NCBI GenBank assembly: GCA_037951105.1
Contig: JBAMJV010008101.1
Coordinates: forward strand, 60,707-124,706
DNA from: Echinarachnius parma
Lineage: Eukaryota > Echinodermata > Echinoidea > Clypeasteroida > Echinarachniidae
Direction of reading: 5' to 3'
Length of the DNA stretch: 64,000 nt
Of the stretch, positions 49,115 to 59,359 are shown piece by piece (the stretch's first letter is position 1; each line of letters opens with the position of its first letter). The notes under the pieces are model-generated. The model saw only the letters and a program-made list of their open reading frames with translations, did not search any database and was not told where the DNA came from. Position numbers and translations under genes: made by a program.

Positions 49115-49440
49115 TGGTATATAATTTGTCATATTATTTAGACTAAGCGACCCTCGCAAAATGAGCAGCCAAGATTGGAAACATGGCTGAATCAGTTTTA
49201 AAGTTAGGTAGAAAACGGGCCATTTCAAAGATCGGCGTCCATTCAAGCACTGTAATCTGATCATATTTATTTGATTTAAAATCATATTTAAACATGATTT
49301 CTGACGCTTACAATTTCACAAAAGGTAGATTATGATACTCTCATTCAGGAAATACCAAAATCCTGAATTTCATATTTTAAACAAAATTTGGCTATATCAG
49401 CTAATAACAGACAAACTACCATGGCGACATAACGGTCGTT
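49115..49440. repeat. Dispersed repeat shared with 9.25-9.56 kb
   Basis: Same motif order as the 9.3-kb block, beginning GGTATATAATTTGTCATATT. Confidence 0.4.
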
Positions 49441-49978
49441 TTGTGGTGTAAGGTCACATATGGTAAATTATTATCATGAACTCTCGTCCTAATTTGAACT
49501 ATTCTAATATTCAATGTAATCTAAATGCATACCAGTTCATCTCGGAATTCTAGCTTGAATGATTATTTTGAAACCGCAATGCTGTTAAACGAATGAACAT
49601 TCACTTTGTAAATGTATCTAAATATAAATCTTTGCGATTTGTACAGCATATGAAACGGTTAAATGCATATCCAATAATCAAAATCATTGAAATTAATTCC
49701 TTTACTGCACGTCTAGGCAATATTATACTATGCAAATGTTAATAATTATGACTATTACCTTACATACTTACAATACGTCAACAATGGAAACTTATCGTGA
49801 ATAATATAATTATAAACAAAAGTTACTGAGTGCAAGTATATACTGTACGAAATTGAATATGTCTGCATTGTTTAGCTACATGTATCATACAAACTATTTC
49901 AAAGACATATTAATAAAGTCATCAATGAATGCATTTATATAATAATAATAATAATAATATGAGGAATGTATATAGCGC

Positions 49979-50531
49979 TTAAGGTGATGCCTGTAAAGTG
50001 TCAGATATTGCACAAAATGACATTTGAGACTTCAATCCTACATCAATATCATTGTAAAATACAATTGAAAGATTTGTGAAAGTTTGAAAGAAAACGAACA
50101 CTGTTTACCTAGTGAAAAAACGAATATTGAGTTCAAATTTTATCACCGAATTCTGATGGCTTGTCATGGAATTGTCGCAGTAATGAATGATTCGTTTGAG
50201 ATATTCGCACCCGTGTATTTTTACACACGTAGTACATAATTCATGGAATTTGAACTCGCTCGGCTCAAAGTTCAATCTCCAGAATGTTCTAACGGGTGCT
50301 GCATGCGGACGTTCTCAGCTAAGACAATTGTACTTTTTTCAATTGCGTTGATTAACGCTTTAGAAATAATGATTTTCAATGATAATTATCTTCATACTAA
50401 AGGGACATTTGAACAAAATCAAACCCTATTTTATTCTTCTCTTACCATAAGCTAAACAACACGGTAGAAGAGAAACGAGGAAGCTCCAAGTAATTTTCGT
50501 GGATTTGGACACTTTACAGGTATGACTTTAA
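49979..50531. mobile_element. TTAA-flanked MITE (44695 family)
   Basis: Second copy with TTAA at both ends; termini AGGTGATGCCTGTAAAGTGTC and GACACTTTACAGGTATGACTT. It is preceded by an ATT-rich GCGCT tail at 49938-49978. Confidence 0.8.
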
Positions 50532-50900
50532 TGCAAACAAGGTAAAATGCAACATAATCAAAATGCAATCAAATATACAAACATAAACATTTCCAAATTA
50601 ATTTTGTTCGTATCTCCTTGTCATTATACGCGGCGTAAGATAAATGGTGAAATATTAATATCGAATTATAATCATTAATAACCAACTAACTAAACCAGTT
50701 TGATTTCATCTATTCAACACCTATATGGGCAATATTCCTTTCACAAATAAAGGAAATACGTATACGATCATTAATTTACATATTTACACTACGCCCTTAT
50801 AAACATGTATATTGAATTATAACATGATACAGACAAGTTATTATGTGCAATCATAATTATTCTGTAAGGAATTTGATGTGTTAGTGTTGCTTAGCTCTGT

Positions 50901-51238
50901 CCCAGCTAGCCACCTGACGTCGGGCCGATGTCGGAAGTTGGTTGGCGGATGTCGGCATATCGCCGTTGGCTCGAGGTTAAAATGTCCGCCAGCCCAACAT
51001 CGTCACGACGTCATTTTTGTGATATATTGGCATGACGTCATTTTCCGACAATGGCCCAACATCATCTCATGACATGATGTTGGGCCATTGTCGGAAAATG
51101 ACGTTATGCCAATATATCACAAAAATGACGTCGTGACGATGTTGGGCTGGCGGACATTTTAACCTCGAGCCAACGGCGATATGCCGACATCCGCCAACCA
51201 ACTTCCGACATCGGCCCGACGTCAGGTGGCTAGCTGGG
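50901..51238. mobile_element. 338-bp loop-less palindromic element
   Basis: Symmetric about 51069/51070 along its whole length with few mismatches. Ends are CCCAGCTAGCCACCTGACGTC and its complement; inner blocks include GGGCCGATGTCGG and CAACATCGTCACGACGTC. Flanks TTGCTTAGCTCTGT and TGTATCATGCAC resemble an unfilled site at about 49880, so it looks like an insertion. Confidence 0.85.
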
Positions 51239-51564
51239 GTGTATCATGCACATTTAAAGGTTATATCCTTCTTCCTAAAAGCATGCATCAATCTTTAATT
51301 ACATCGACATGTTATTTGTTTTGTTCAGCTGGGTAATTATATCTTTCATTAAGCAAGTGGACAAATATCCATAAAGATATTATGTATTTATATCTATTCA
51401 CCCACATCAAGATGTAAATGTTCCAAGAAACTGTGCACATACATTTTTTTCGTAACTCGAAACTTCATACATGTGCGTTGTTTAGCTTCGTGATTTGTTT
51501 ACTAACAAGTTTTAAAACGTACATTACTTCGCACTTCTTCTTTGTTCAGGGTATGCAAATGTAA

Positions 51565-51655
51565 CTTATTACCTACATCTTGCAGAAAATCCTATTCGAT
51601 TTGCTTCAGTGGTCATGGGGAAATGGGGATCTTTGTAAATTATGTCATGGGTCCG
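51565..51655 (+). repeat. Dispersed repeat shared with 13165-13260
   Basis: ACATCTTGCAGAAAATCCTAT and the following segment, in opposite orientation to the 13.2-kb copy. Open frames over it on both strands are not credible genes. Confidence 0.5.
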
Positions 51656-52036
51656 TTTCTTCCAAATTTGACACTTGGATGCTCTTGGCACCCATATGAA
51701 ATACAATATTCTGCCCCAAACTGTCAGGGCAACTAAGAAATGAATAAAATCAGTGGGAAATGTACAGCTCTTTATCCACATTTGTTTACGGTATCAAGCT
51801 AGTGAAGCTACATGTACTAAAACAAACCATTTCAGCTTCCCCTGTGAAAGTTGGTGTGATTATGGACAGCTTGAACATTACTTTGGTCAAAGCCATCTGT
51901 ACTTTGGTTTTTGATTCAAAGAATAATAAATGACTGTTGTCAAACTGGGGCGTGCTATGGAGATTCATGCCCTTGAATATGCACATCAGGCACGACGAGG
52001 TTATTAAAAGGGTCTTACTTTGCACATTCTACATTA

Positions 52037-52290
52037 GTGTAGTTAACAGAGTCGACAGAGAGTTATCCATGCCCATTACACCGACGTCACAAGCATGTGG
52101 ATATATCATGGTTCAAGGCGTCTCACTGATCTCTCAAATAGCCGACCAGTTTAAGGATTCCGATCTGGAAACAAAATGAGAAATTACAAGTTCTTGAACA
52201 GCGAGTCAACTCTCTTGAAGCTACTGCCTCCTAAAGATGACACCTTTCTACCTCGTCTCAAATGAGCTTATCATGCCATTATTGACAATG
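52037..52290 (+). pseudogene. Degenerate coiled-coil coding relic
   Basis: One plus frame reads GVSLISQIADQFKDSDLE; shortly after, another frame reads NEKLQVLEQRVNSLEATAS, a heptad-like segment. Together they resemble the coiled-coil region of a mobile-element structural protein such as a LINE ORF1 or gag-like product, with a frame change and later stops. The assignment to an element class is a guess. Confidence 0.25.
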
Positions 52291-52339
52291 TTGCGTACAT
52301 TGCCAAGGCAAACATTCCATCATGTACAGAGTTGGCTTT

Positions 52340-52410
52340 AATAATAATAATAATATGAACATTTATATAGCGCAGTTACTATAAATATATACTCTACTGC
52401 GCTTAAATAA
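52340..52410 (-). repeat. (AAT)n-TATATAGCGC tail
   Basis: ATT-type repeat next to TTTATATAGCGC, as at 26811 and 49938, probably a SINE or LINE 3' end. 52411-53320 shows no gene. Confidence 0.35.
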
Positions 52411-53322
52411 CTGTTTGGGTGTGGATGGTGTTGAGTGTAATGAGTCTTGTCTTCGCTTGCTCGCTATATAGACAAATAACATGTTGGTGCCTTTTAAACA
52501 CTCTCGTTTCACGTTGGTTAGGATATATTCTACCAGAACACTGTATAGTTGATATGTTTCCGAAGAAATGCGATGTTGCTGTAAACGGTTTCGTTTCCAT
52601 TGTTGACATGACCTCGACTACAGGTCTTTATCCCCGATGACACAACTTTACTGCAATAATTTAACTCGGCAGAGATAACTGCAGTAAGTCATTCGGTGCA
52701 GACGTTTTTTTCTTCAGTTTAGGCCTGATTTTGACTTTCAGCAGATAAGGTAGTCCACTCAGGTTGTGTTCCTAGAATGTCCTATAAGCCACTCCTGGGG
52801 AGATTCATCAACAACAAGACTCCTTCCAAGCTTCACAGTGTACCTCCTTTAAGAACTTATAAGATACTTGAACTTGTCATGTAAGTCTTCAATTCGTCCA
52901 TACTGGGTGACCATTCCTCGATTTAAATTATGTTTGGAGTCCATTGATTAAGTATGGTTGATTTTGTGACCCCCCCCCCCCTTCCTTTGGATGCTGATGT
53001 GGTATCTTCACTTCGTAATACCTCTGCAAATAAAACAAACAACATAATTATGTTATATGTTGAATGCAGAGTAGTACATGGAGATACAAATGCGGTCTTA
53101 CTTTCTCAGAAGAGGCAAAACAAAGAACTACAATCCCAGGATTAATATTTAAAAGTTGTGTGGTTTTATATATTCTATTTTTATCAAGTATACAGACGTA
53201 AACTTATTTTCAATTAATGAAATATTTTATATTATATTGAAAAACATTAATGAAAAGGCTGAATCAGCGTAATATATTGTTGTATTATGCACGGTAACCC
53301 ACCCTCTCATTCAAATCCTCTA

Positions 53323-53348
53323 TTTCATTTCATTTCATTTCATTTTAT
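53323..53348. repeat. CATTT microsatellite
   Basis: Five units of TTTCA, followed by AT-rich sequence without a gene up to 53780. Confidence 0.8.
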
Positions 53349-53789
53349 TCAGTTCCACAAAAAGGGGAACATTGATTTGGCAAGTTGCTACATGAGAAAT
53401 ATACATGGTAAAAACAATTAAATTTACAAAACAATAAATATGACTAGTCTACATATACATACAATCTACATACATAACTAGCAGTCTACCACGAAAAACA
53501 GATCATTAAATTACATGTAAATTGCACTGGCACAAAGGAGTCAATAGATTCAAAGAGAGAAGAGGGAAGAAGAATGATAGAAGAAGAATAAAGAAGAATG
53601 ATAGAAGAAGATTAAAGATTTACGATAGCAGTACTCAATAAAATAGAAAAGTAGTACATAGTATTAAATGCAGTGGAGCCTCCACACAATAAGCACTATC
53701 ACAAAGCTGTAACATAGCAGACAACCTTAGGGCCAAGCAGCTCCTCAATAAGGGCTCTAGATTACTTCGCCACTAATTTATACACACTC

Positions 53790-53880
53790 ATTCGAAGAAA
53801 ATCAGAAGATGGAGAGAGCGCCGCTAAATATCGTGATTCGGGTAGTTAGACAACAATGCTAGGTAACAAACCGTGGTAGC
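53790..53880 (-). pseudogene. Gene C: decayed transmembrane-exon relic
   Basis: The minus strand reads TTTGTTACCTAGC, then AACTACCCGAAT and TTTAGCGGCGCTCTCT, aligning with the acceptor and first ~45 bases of the gene B last exon (TTTGTTACAGC ... AGCTACCCGAATTCTTAGCG). The frame is broken by an in-line TAA and the hydrophobic part is not recognisable. It lies under 100 bases from the CUB3 exon, implying loss of the CUB4 and stalk exons in this copy. Confidence 0.35.
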
Positions 53881-53946
53881 ATTGGTCTAAATTTGTAATA
53901 CAATTTATACAAAAGGTATTACAGTTTGGGAGTGATGTTACCTTAC

Positions 53947-54309
53947 CGGTTTAAATCACTGACGTCACTATCATTCGAACATGCAGAAGTCTGTCACTAT
54001 TCGGAAAATGAATCTTCATCCAGGCGGCGTTGCTCACTGAAAATACGTCAATGGGAAGAGTGCTCCCGCTAAATATGGTTAGCCTGGTATCCTGGTCCAT
54101 TTCAGATCCATCGCCGATCTCTAAGATCTCGCTGTTGTCTTTGAAACAAATTTGTTCGAAAGAAATGCTAATTCTGTGATCGGGCGACGTGTTGAATATC
54201 ATCGAAGTCCATTCTGCGATTGTTATACCGATAGTCATCGTTGAATTCATGAATATGTTACTTTCGGTAGAGATGACGAGGCTGGAATTCTCAAGAACAG
54301 AGTAATAAT
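53947..54309 (-). pseudogene. Gene C exon 5: third CUB domain with premature stop
   Basis: A 363-nt exon, acceptor TTGTTTTGCAG before 54309, donor ACCG|GTAAGG, phase 1-1, same length as 37499-37861. It encodes YYSVLENSSLVISTES, WTSMIFNTSPDHRISISF, QICFKDNSEILEIGDGSE, TLPIDVFSVSNAAWMKIHF and HVRMIVTSVI, then TAA at 53951-53953, two codons before the donor. The paralogue has GTT (Val) at that codon. The domain itself is complete, so a shortened secreted protein remains possible, but any exon beyond would be out of reach. With the nearby transmembrane relic, loss of membrane anchoring looks likely. Confidence 0.7.
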
Positions 54310-54650
54310 CTGCAAAACAAAACGACGTAGTAAAATATATTATATAAAAGTGACAAAGGTGACACTTTGTTTAACATAATGCTCGCGCATTAAGGGTATG
54401 TTACGTTCCGCGCCGTATTCATACTTAATACGTTACGTTCATTGATGTGAAGTATACGTTTGTTATTGTATATATTTACACGGAGATTTATAAAAGATTT
54501 TGTAGCATTTAACGATTATAATCATTCACAATAATCATTCAAATTTATTTTGAATGATTAATTATTATTTTATACTGAATACTGAGTATATATAACTTCC
54601 ACTTTGTTCTAATGTATGCATCCATGCACAATGTTGGGTTTTAAACTTAC

Positions 54651-55046
54651 GAGTGACGTTCGAAGAAGTAGACCTATTTTTAGGACTGAAAGCACGCATC
54701 CGTATGGTAAACCCAATTCTGGAAAAGTAACCATCACTGGTGAACATAATCTTGAATGACGATGCCTTCGGTGTAAGTTCATCTTCCAAGCGACCTGGTT
54801 TGCGAACACCGCTGAACCTTTTCCAATTGTTACAGAAGTCACCCTCGATGGAAAACTTGTCTACACCGTCCCCGAAGAAAAGAAAGTCGTAAGCAAGTTC
54901 TGTATTGAAGCTCTCTACATGGACCAATACAGAAAGTCCATCGGGAACTCGTATGTCCCATAGCTGGAAGGCGTTGTTAGGATAGTTGCTTGGGTGATTT
55001 GGCGCATTGATGGAGAAGTCAACATTCTCCTCTAACAGTATAGCAT
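54651..55046 (-). CDS. Gene C exon 4: second CUB domain
   Basis: A 396-nt exon, acceptor TTATTACAG before 55046, donor ACTC|GTAAGT, phase 1-1. It encodes DAILLEENVDFSINAPN, NYPNNAFQLWDIRVPDG, FLFFGDGVDKFSIEGDF, CNNWKRFSG and SFKIMFTSDGYFSR, and a linker STSSNVT with an N-glycosylation site. It is the longest of the three paralogous CUB2 exons by one codon over B and four over A, mainly in the linker. The frame is intact. Confidence 0.85.
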
Positions 55047-55797
55047 CTGTAATAAAAAAAAAAGTGTGGATATGTTCCATATGATTTACCTTCCAACGAA
55101 ATAAAACGAGTTTAAATATATTCAAATATATCCAAGTTTACAATTAATTTCATTAAACAAAAACAATAACGAGAATAATTATGTATGTTATTAAAGATAC
55201 ATTATCAATATGTTTGATTTTATCAAAATAATGTGCATATTCATTCGTGTTCGGATAGTTATTAAATAACTACATCATTCTGGTGGTTCATGTGAGTTGT
55301 ATTGCTGAACATGCAAACACAAAATGCAACGATAATGTTAATACATTGCAAAGAAGATCATTAATTTAGTCTGACATAACATATCATATTTAACATAAAT
55401 TATTGACATAGGTAAGCACTATGATTTGGACGATCGAATATACTTTAGATGTATGTAATTATTCTCAATATAATCTCATAACACAAATACTTGTAAGAAC
55501 AGTAAAGACATACATTCATAAAACATGCAAAACTAACTGAATATAATTATAGAATAATGTAATATTAACATACACGTAATAATACATAACTAGACGAACA
55601 TAATATTGTTGACAATTTCACAAACAATATTATTTTAACCCTAGTAAGGCCGGCGGTCATTTTGTCCCTGCAGCTTCGTGATTGTTTTCATTCAAGTCTT
55701 GCGCATCTTTGAAATCAAAGTTTGCGAAAGTCGAGAGTGACCTTTTGTACTTGCATGTCAGATTGAAAAGTGCTTATATTCGTGAAACTTGTGGATA

Positions 55798-56080
55798 TGT
55801 TGAGTTGAGTTTTGGTAAAGAGAGTACTTTTTGGTCAAACTGACTTTTAGTAACCAAAAAACCTGAATCATTATACTGTAATAGTTATAACCATTACAAA
55901 TGACTACGTTAAACGTGCCGTTAAATCTCAAAAGAGCGCTCTCTAAACAGTCATCGGTTTCGCCCATTTCAAATAAAATACATTTATGCTCTTGCAAATT
56001 TAACACTCAGTTTGTCATTAGCTCACACAAGATATTATGTGTAATGCCCTCTATACCAAAACTTAACTTTTCATTTACCA
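55798..56080 (+). mobile_element. Internally deleted TTAA MITE (22370 family)
   Basis: Family ends GAGTTTTGGTAAAGAGAGTAC and CTATACCAAAACTTAACTTTT with most of the middle missing. 56081-57000 holds no gene. Confidence 0.5.
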
Positions 56081-57006
56081 TTGGTTATTTGGTTTTGCTT
56101 GAATTAATCTTTGTTTGGTGGCTCAAAATAGTTGAATTACAATGAGGAATACAATACAACTACAAAAATAATAACATCCATAAGAAAACAAAGAAGTACA
56201 TACTACATTTTCCAAACAACAAATACAAAAGATAAGAAATACTCTAGCTCTTCGAATTATTTTTTTTTATTGTTTTTTCAAATGGTCTAAAGAATATATG
56301 TGAACAAAAATGTTTAATCATTCATAATAATTATACGAGTTATGGGCAAAATGTTCAATTATATGACCTTAATTGCGTAAATTACTATATCCAAACGAGT
56401 GATTTCTAAAAAAAGAAAACCGTTGCTAAGTTGGCCTTGTTTTCAATTAAGGTATTTGACAAGGGCTGAACAGAGTTATATTGCAGTTAGAAATGAAGAA
56501 ACATAACTACAATAAAATACGTAAGAAGTGTTCTAAACTATTATAAAGCATACAAAATACATTTGCTTTTCCAATTATTTGTGTTGTATAATTATTTCAA
56601 ATGGTCTTATGTAGTAAAACGTAATGTTAAATCACACAAAATAGACATGCGAATTATGGGCAAACTATGAATTGCATGACCTCATTTGCAAACATAACCA
56701 TTCATATAGAAATGATTGATTACAAGCAATTATTTTACCATTGTATTCTTTTCACTTTATTCGACATACGTGCAGGTTTTTCGGCGATCAGGCTTTTTAC
56801 AATTAAGGAGTGCTTGAGATACTAATGGTCTCTAGAAAGATTTTATATGTAAATAACTATACAAAAGGAGGCAATGCATAGAACGAGACGTAACGTTGGG
56901 TGCAAATGAATGTCAAATACTGCTTGTAAATAGATGGAATATGCAGCCGTTTGGAATCATTTTATATATAAAATTAGTGTATAATTATATTAAAGAAATA
57001 ACATAC

Positions 57007-57039
57007 CAGCAGGAGTTGATGTGACATCGACTGTAAGAT
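57007..57039 (-). CDS. Gene C exon 3: CUB1 microexon
   Basis: A 33-nt exon, acceptor TTATCTTATTTAG before 57039, donor GCTG|GTATGT, phase 1-1. It encodes LTVDVTSTPA plus a split Asp. Joined to exon 2 at TTAG|GTAAAT it gives KVSL-D-LTVDVTSTPA, a natural end for a CUB domain. A second AG (TTACAG before 57030) would give a 24-nt exon at the position used in B. Homology with three other sites supports it. Confidence 0.5.
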
Positions 57040-57280
57040 CTAAATAAGATAAGCCCAATACATAAACAAATATATATATATTGTCAGTAGTCGATGCGCA
57101 ATCAACAACGATACTAACGATGTAAATATCACAATTACACTTTGTATACAAATATGCAAATGTAACTATTTTAATTCGAACACATGTTCTGGTGACATTT
57201 TGGATAAATGTGTCAAATACGAGTGGATTTACAATTTAGTGTAAACAGATTGTCAACCATTATATGGTCGCCGTCGAACC

Positions 57281-57856
57281 TAAAGGGAAAGTTCAGTTTT
57301 GGTAGAGAGAGTACTGTTTCGGTAAAACTGAATGTTAGTAACCCAAACCTTCACCATTATATTAAAAACTAACAGTTATAACTCCACCATGCTAAAAGCA
57401 ATACCAAATTACAAATTACTAAGTAAAAGCCTGTTATCATGAAAAAAGAGCCGTTACAACTCGAAAGGGCACTCTCTCAAAACTCATTGGTTTCATCCAT
57501 TTTAAATAAAATATTGTGCATGTGATGTTTTGTTGAAATAGTGCTTCGATAGAAACATAATAAACAACTATTTACAAACCTCTTTTGTACATTTTTGAAA
57601 AAAGGAACCTTTTTTTAAATAATTGTTTTAACTGCTGGTTTAAAATTGTGTTATAATTGTGGGGCCCCACATGTATTACTTATGGTTATGTTTATGGATA
57701 TATATCCGCCATTTCTGAACTGATTTGGATAAAATAAAGTTTATTCTGGCATCAAAATATTATGTCCTTTCAAACTTGACACTCAGTTTACCTCATTCCC
57801 TCACAACAACATTATTTTGTGTAGCGCCCCATACCCAAACTCAACTACCCCTTTAA
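57281..57856 (+). mobile_element. TTAA MITE (22370 family), gene C intron 2
   Basis: Family copy with ends AAAGGGAAAGTTCAGTTTTGG and CAAACTCAACTACCCCTTTAA. It is inserted in the region that corresponds to the 226-bp tandem repeat of genes A and B. Confidence 0.75.
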
Positions 57857-57984
57857 ATACACAAATAGGCGTACCAAGGAGGGGGAGGGGGTTCACCCAC
57901 GTTACCATTTTCAACGAGTCTTGATAACACTTTGTAGCGGTCTCGACCATCATAACCACTGGTCTCGGGCCCCGAGGGCACAAC

Positions 57985-58546
57985 TTAAAGGGATAGTTGA
58001 GTTTTGGTAGAGAGGGCGCTACACATAATATTTTTTTTCGTGAGATAATGCAAAAATGAGTTTAAAATTTGAAAGAGCATAATATTTGAATGACAGAATA
58101 CACTTTATTTGATCCAAATCGGTTCAGAAACGGTTGAATTATCCATAAATATAACAATTTGTAATAAAGCTGGGGCTCCAGGTTTATTAGAGAATTTTGA
58201 ACCAACCGTTAAAAATTCAAAAAAATGCTTCCTCTTTTCAAAACGTTACAAAATAGGTTTGTTAATAGTTGTTGGTTATTTCTCTATCTAATCACTATTT
58301 CAACAAAACATCACATGCACAATATCTTATTCAAAATGGTTGAAACCGATGAGTGTTTCGAGAGCGCCCTCTGACGTTTTAACGGCTCTTTTTGAATGAT
58401 AACATGATCTTTACTACGTCATTTGGAATGTTGTGTTCCTTTCAAGTTATAACTATTAGTTTGTAATGTAATGATGTAGGTCTTGGTTACTAAAATTCAG
58501 TTTCACCAAAACTGTACTCCTTACCAGAACTCAACTATCCCTTTAA
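57985..58546 (-). mobile_element. TTAA MITE (22370 family), inverted, gene C intron 2
   Basis: Complete 562-bp copy with TTAA on both sides, opposite to the copy at 57281; the two lie 128 bases apart and could form a large hairpin in the intron. Confidence 0.85.
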
Positions 58547-58967
58547 CAATTGGTCTCGGTCTCGGCCTACATATTTTATACGGATCCCGGTCTCGGCTTC
58601 GAATATTTTGGACGCTTACACGTCTCTAAACCAGTGAGCTCGGCCACTGCCTCTGCCATGTTTGCCGACGAAATAAGAACCCCACGACCTTAATACTGGG
58701 TACGCCTTTGACTACAAGATTCACAAACAAAACAAATTCGGGACCGACCACCCTGCCTCCTGGTATATAACACCAAGATTAGAATGACAGATTCCGCATG
58801 ATAAGCCCAGGCCGTCTATGACTTCAATATTATATTGATGATACCGTTTTGACTTATGAAGGTGAGGAATAAACCTCCGGTTTGTCTAATTGTCGGTTTG
58901 ATCATGCGATGTTTACACGAATTACAAGTTTACATTTCGAACTAAATGTCTTAAAATAATGTAGTTT

Positions 58968-58973
58968 TTTATT
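58968..58973 (-). terminator. Possible poly(A) signal AATAAA after gene C exon 2
   Basis: AATAAA on the minus strand, about 40 nt beyond the in-frame TAG at 59013-59015 that is met if intron 2 is not spliced. Confidence 0.3.
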
Positions 58974-59012
58974 ATCAATTCTGAAATCGCATTTAGAAAG
59001 TATATAAATTGT

Positions 59013-59350
59013 CTATACAGATGTTGCAATAACAATTACAAAGGTTAATTTACCTAAAGATACCTTGTGCAGGGACACCTGTAACCACGCAGCATTTGAT
59101 ATGGACAGTACATCGCTTGGTAAGTCGTCATTCCAGAACCGAACGAGGCGTGTGTTATCTCCAGCAGCTGGACCATCTCCAATATCCAAATACCCGTAAT
59201 TGAATTCAAATGTTCGAAAGTCGAATCTTATTCGTCTGCCCACAGATGTGTTGAAGGTCCACAATTGTGTGTGGTCTTTGGCCTGATAAGTGTGCACCAC
59301 GTCAATATCCGTCAGCGTAATGACATCACCACTTCTAAGGAAATAGTGGT
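59013..59350 (-). CDS. Gene C exon 2: first CUB domain
   Basis: Acceptor TTATCTTGCAG before 59350, phase 1. It encodes HYFLRSGDVITLTDIDV, WTFNTSVGRRIRFDF, YLDIGDGPAAGDNTRLV, LPSDVLSISNAAWLQ and VSLHKVSL. Two endings are plausible. The donor TTAG|GTAAAT (exon 59054-59350, phase 1) leads to the microexon at 57007. Read-through continues GKLTFVIVIATSV to TAG at 59013, supplying a last beta strand by itself, with AATAAA 40 nt further. No signal-peptide exon was found between this exon and the right edge, unless the chain continues from the 62.64-kb microexon. Confidence 0.8.
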
Positions 59351-59359
59351 CTGCAAGAT

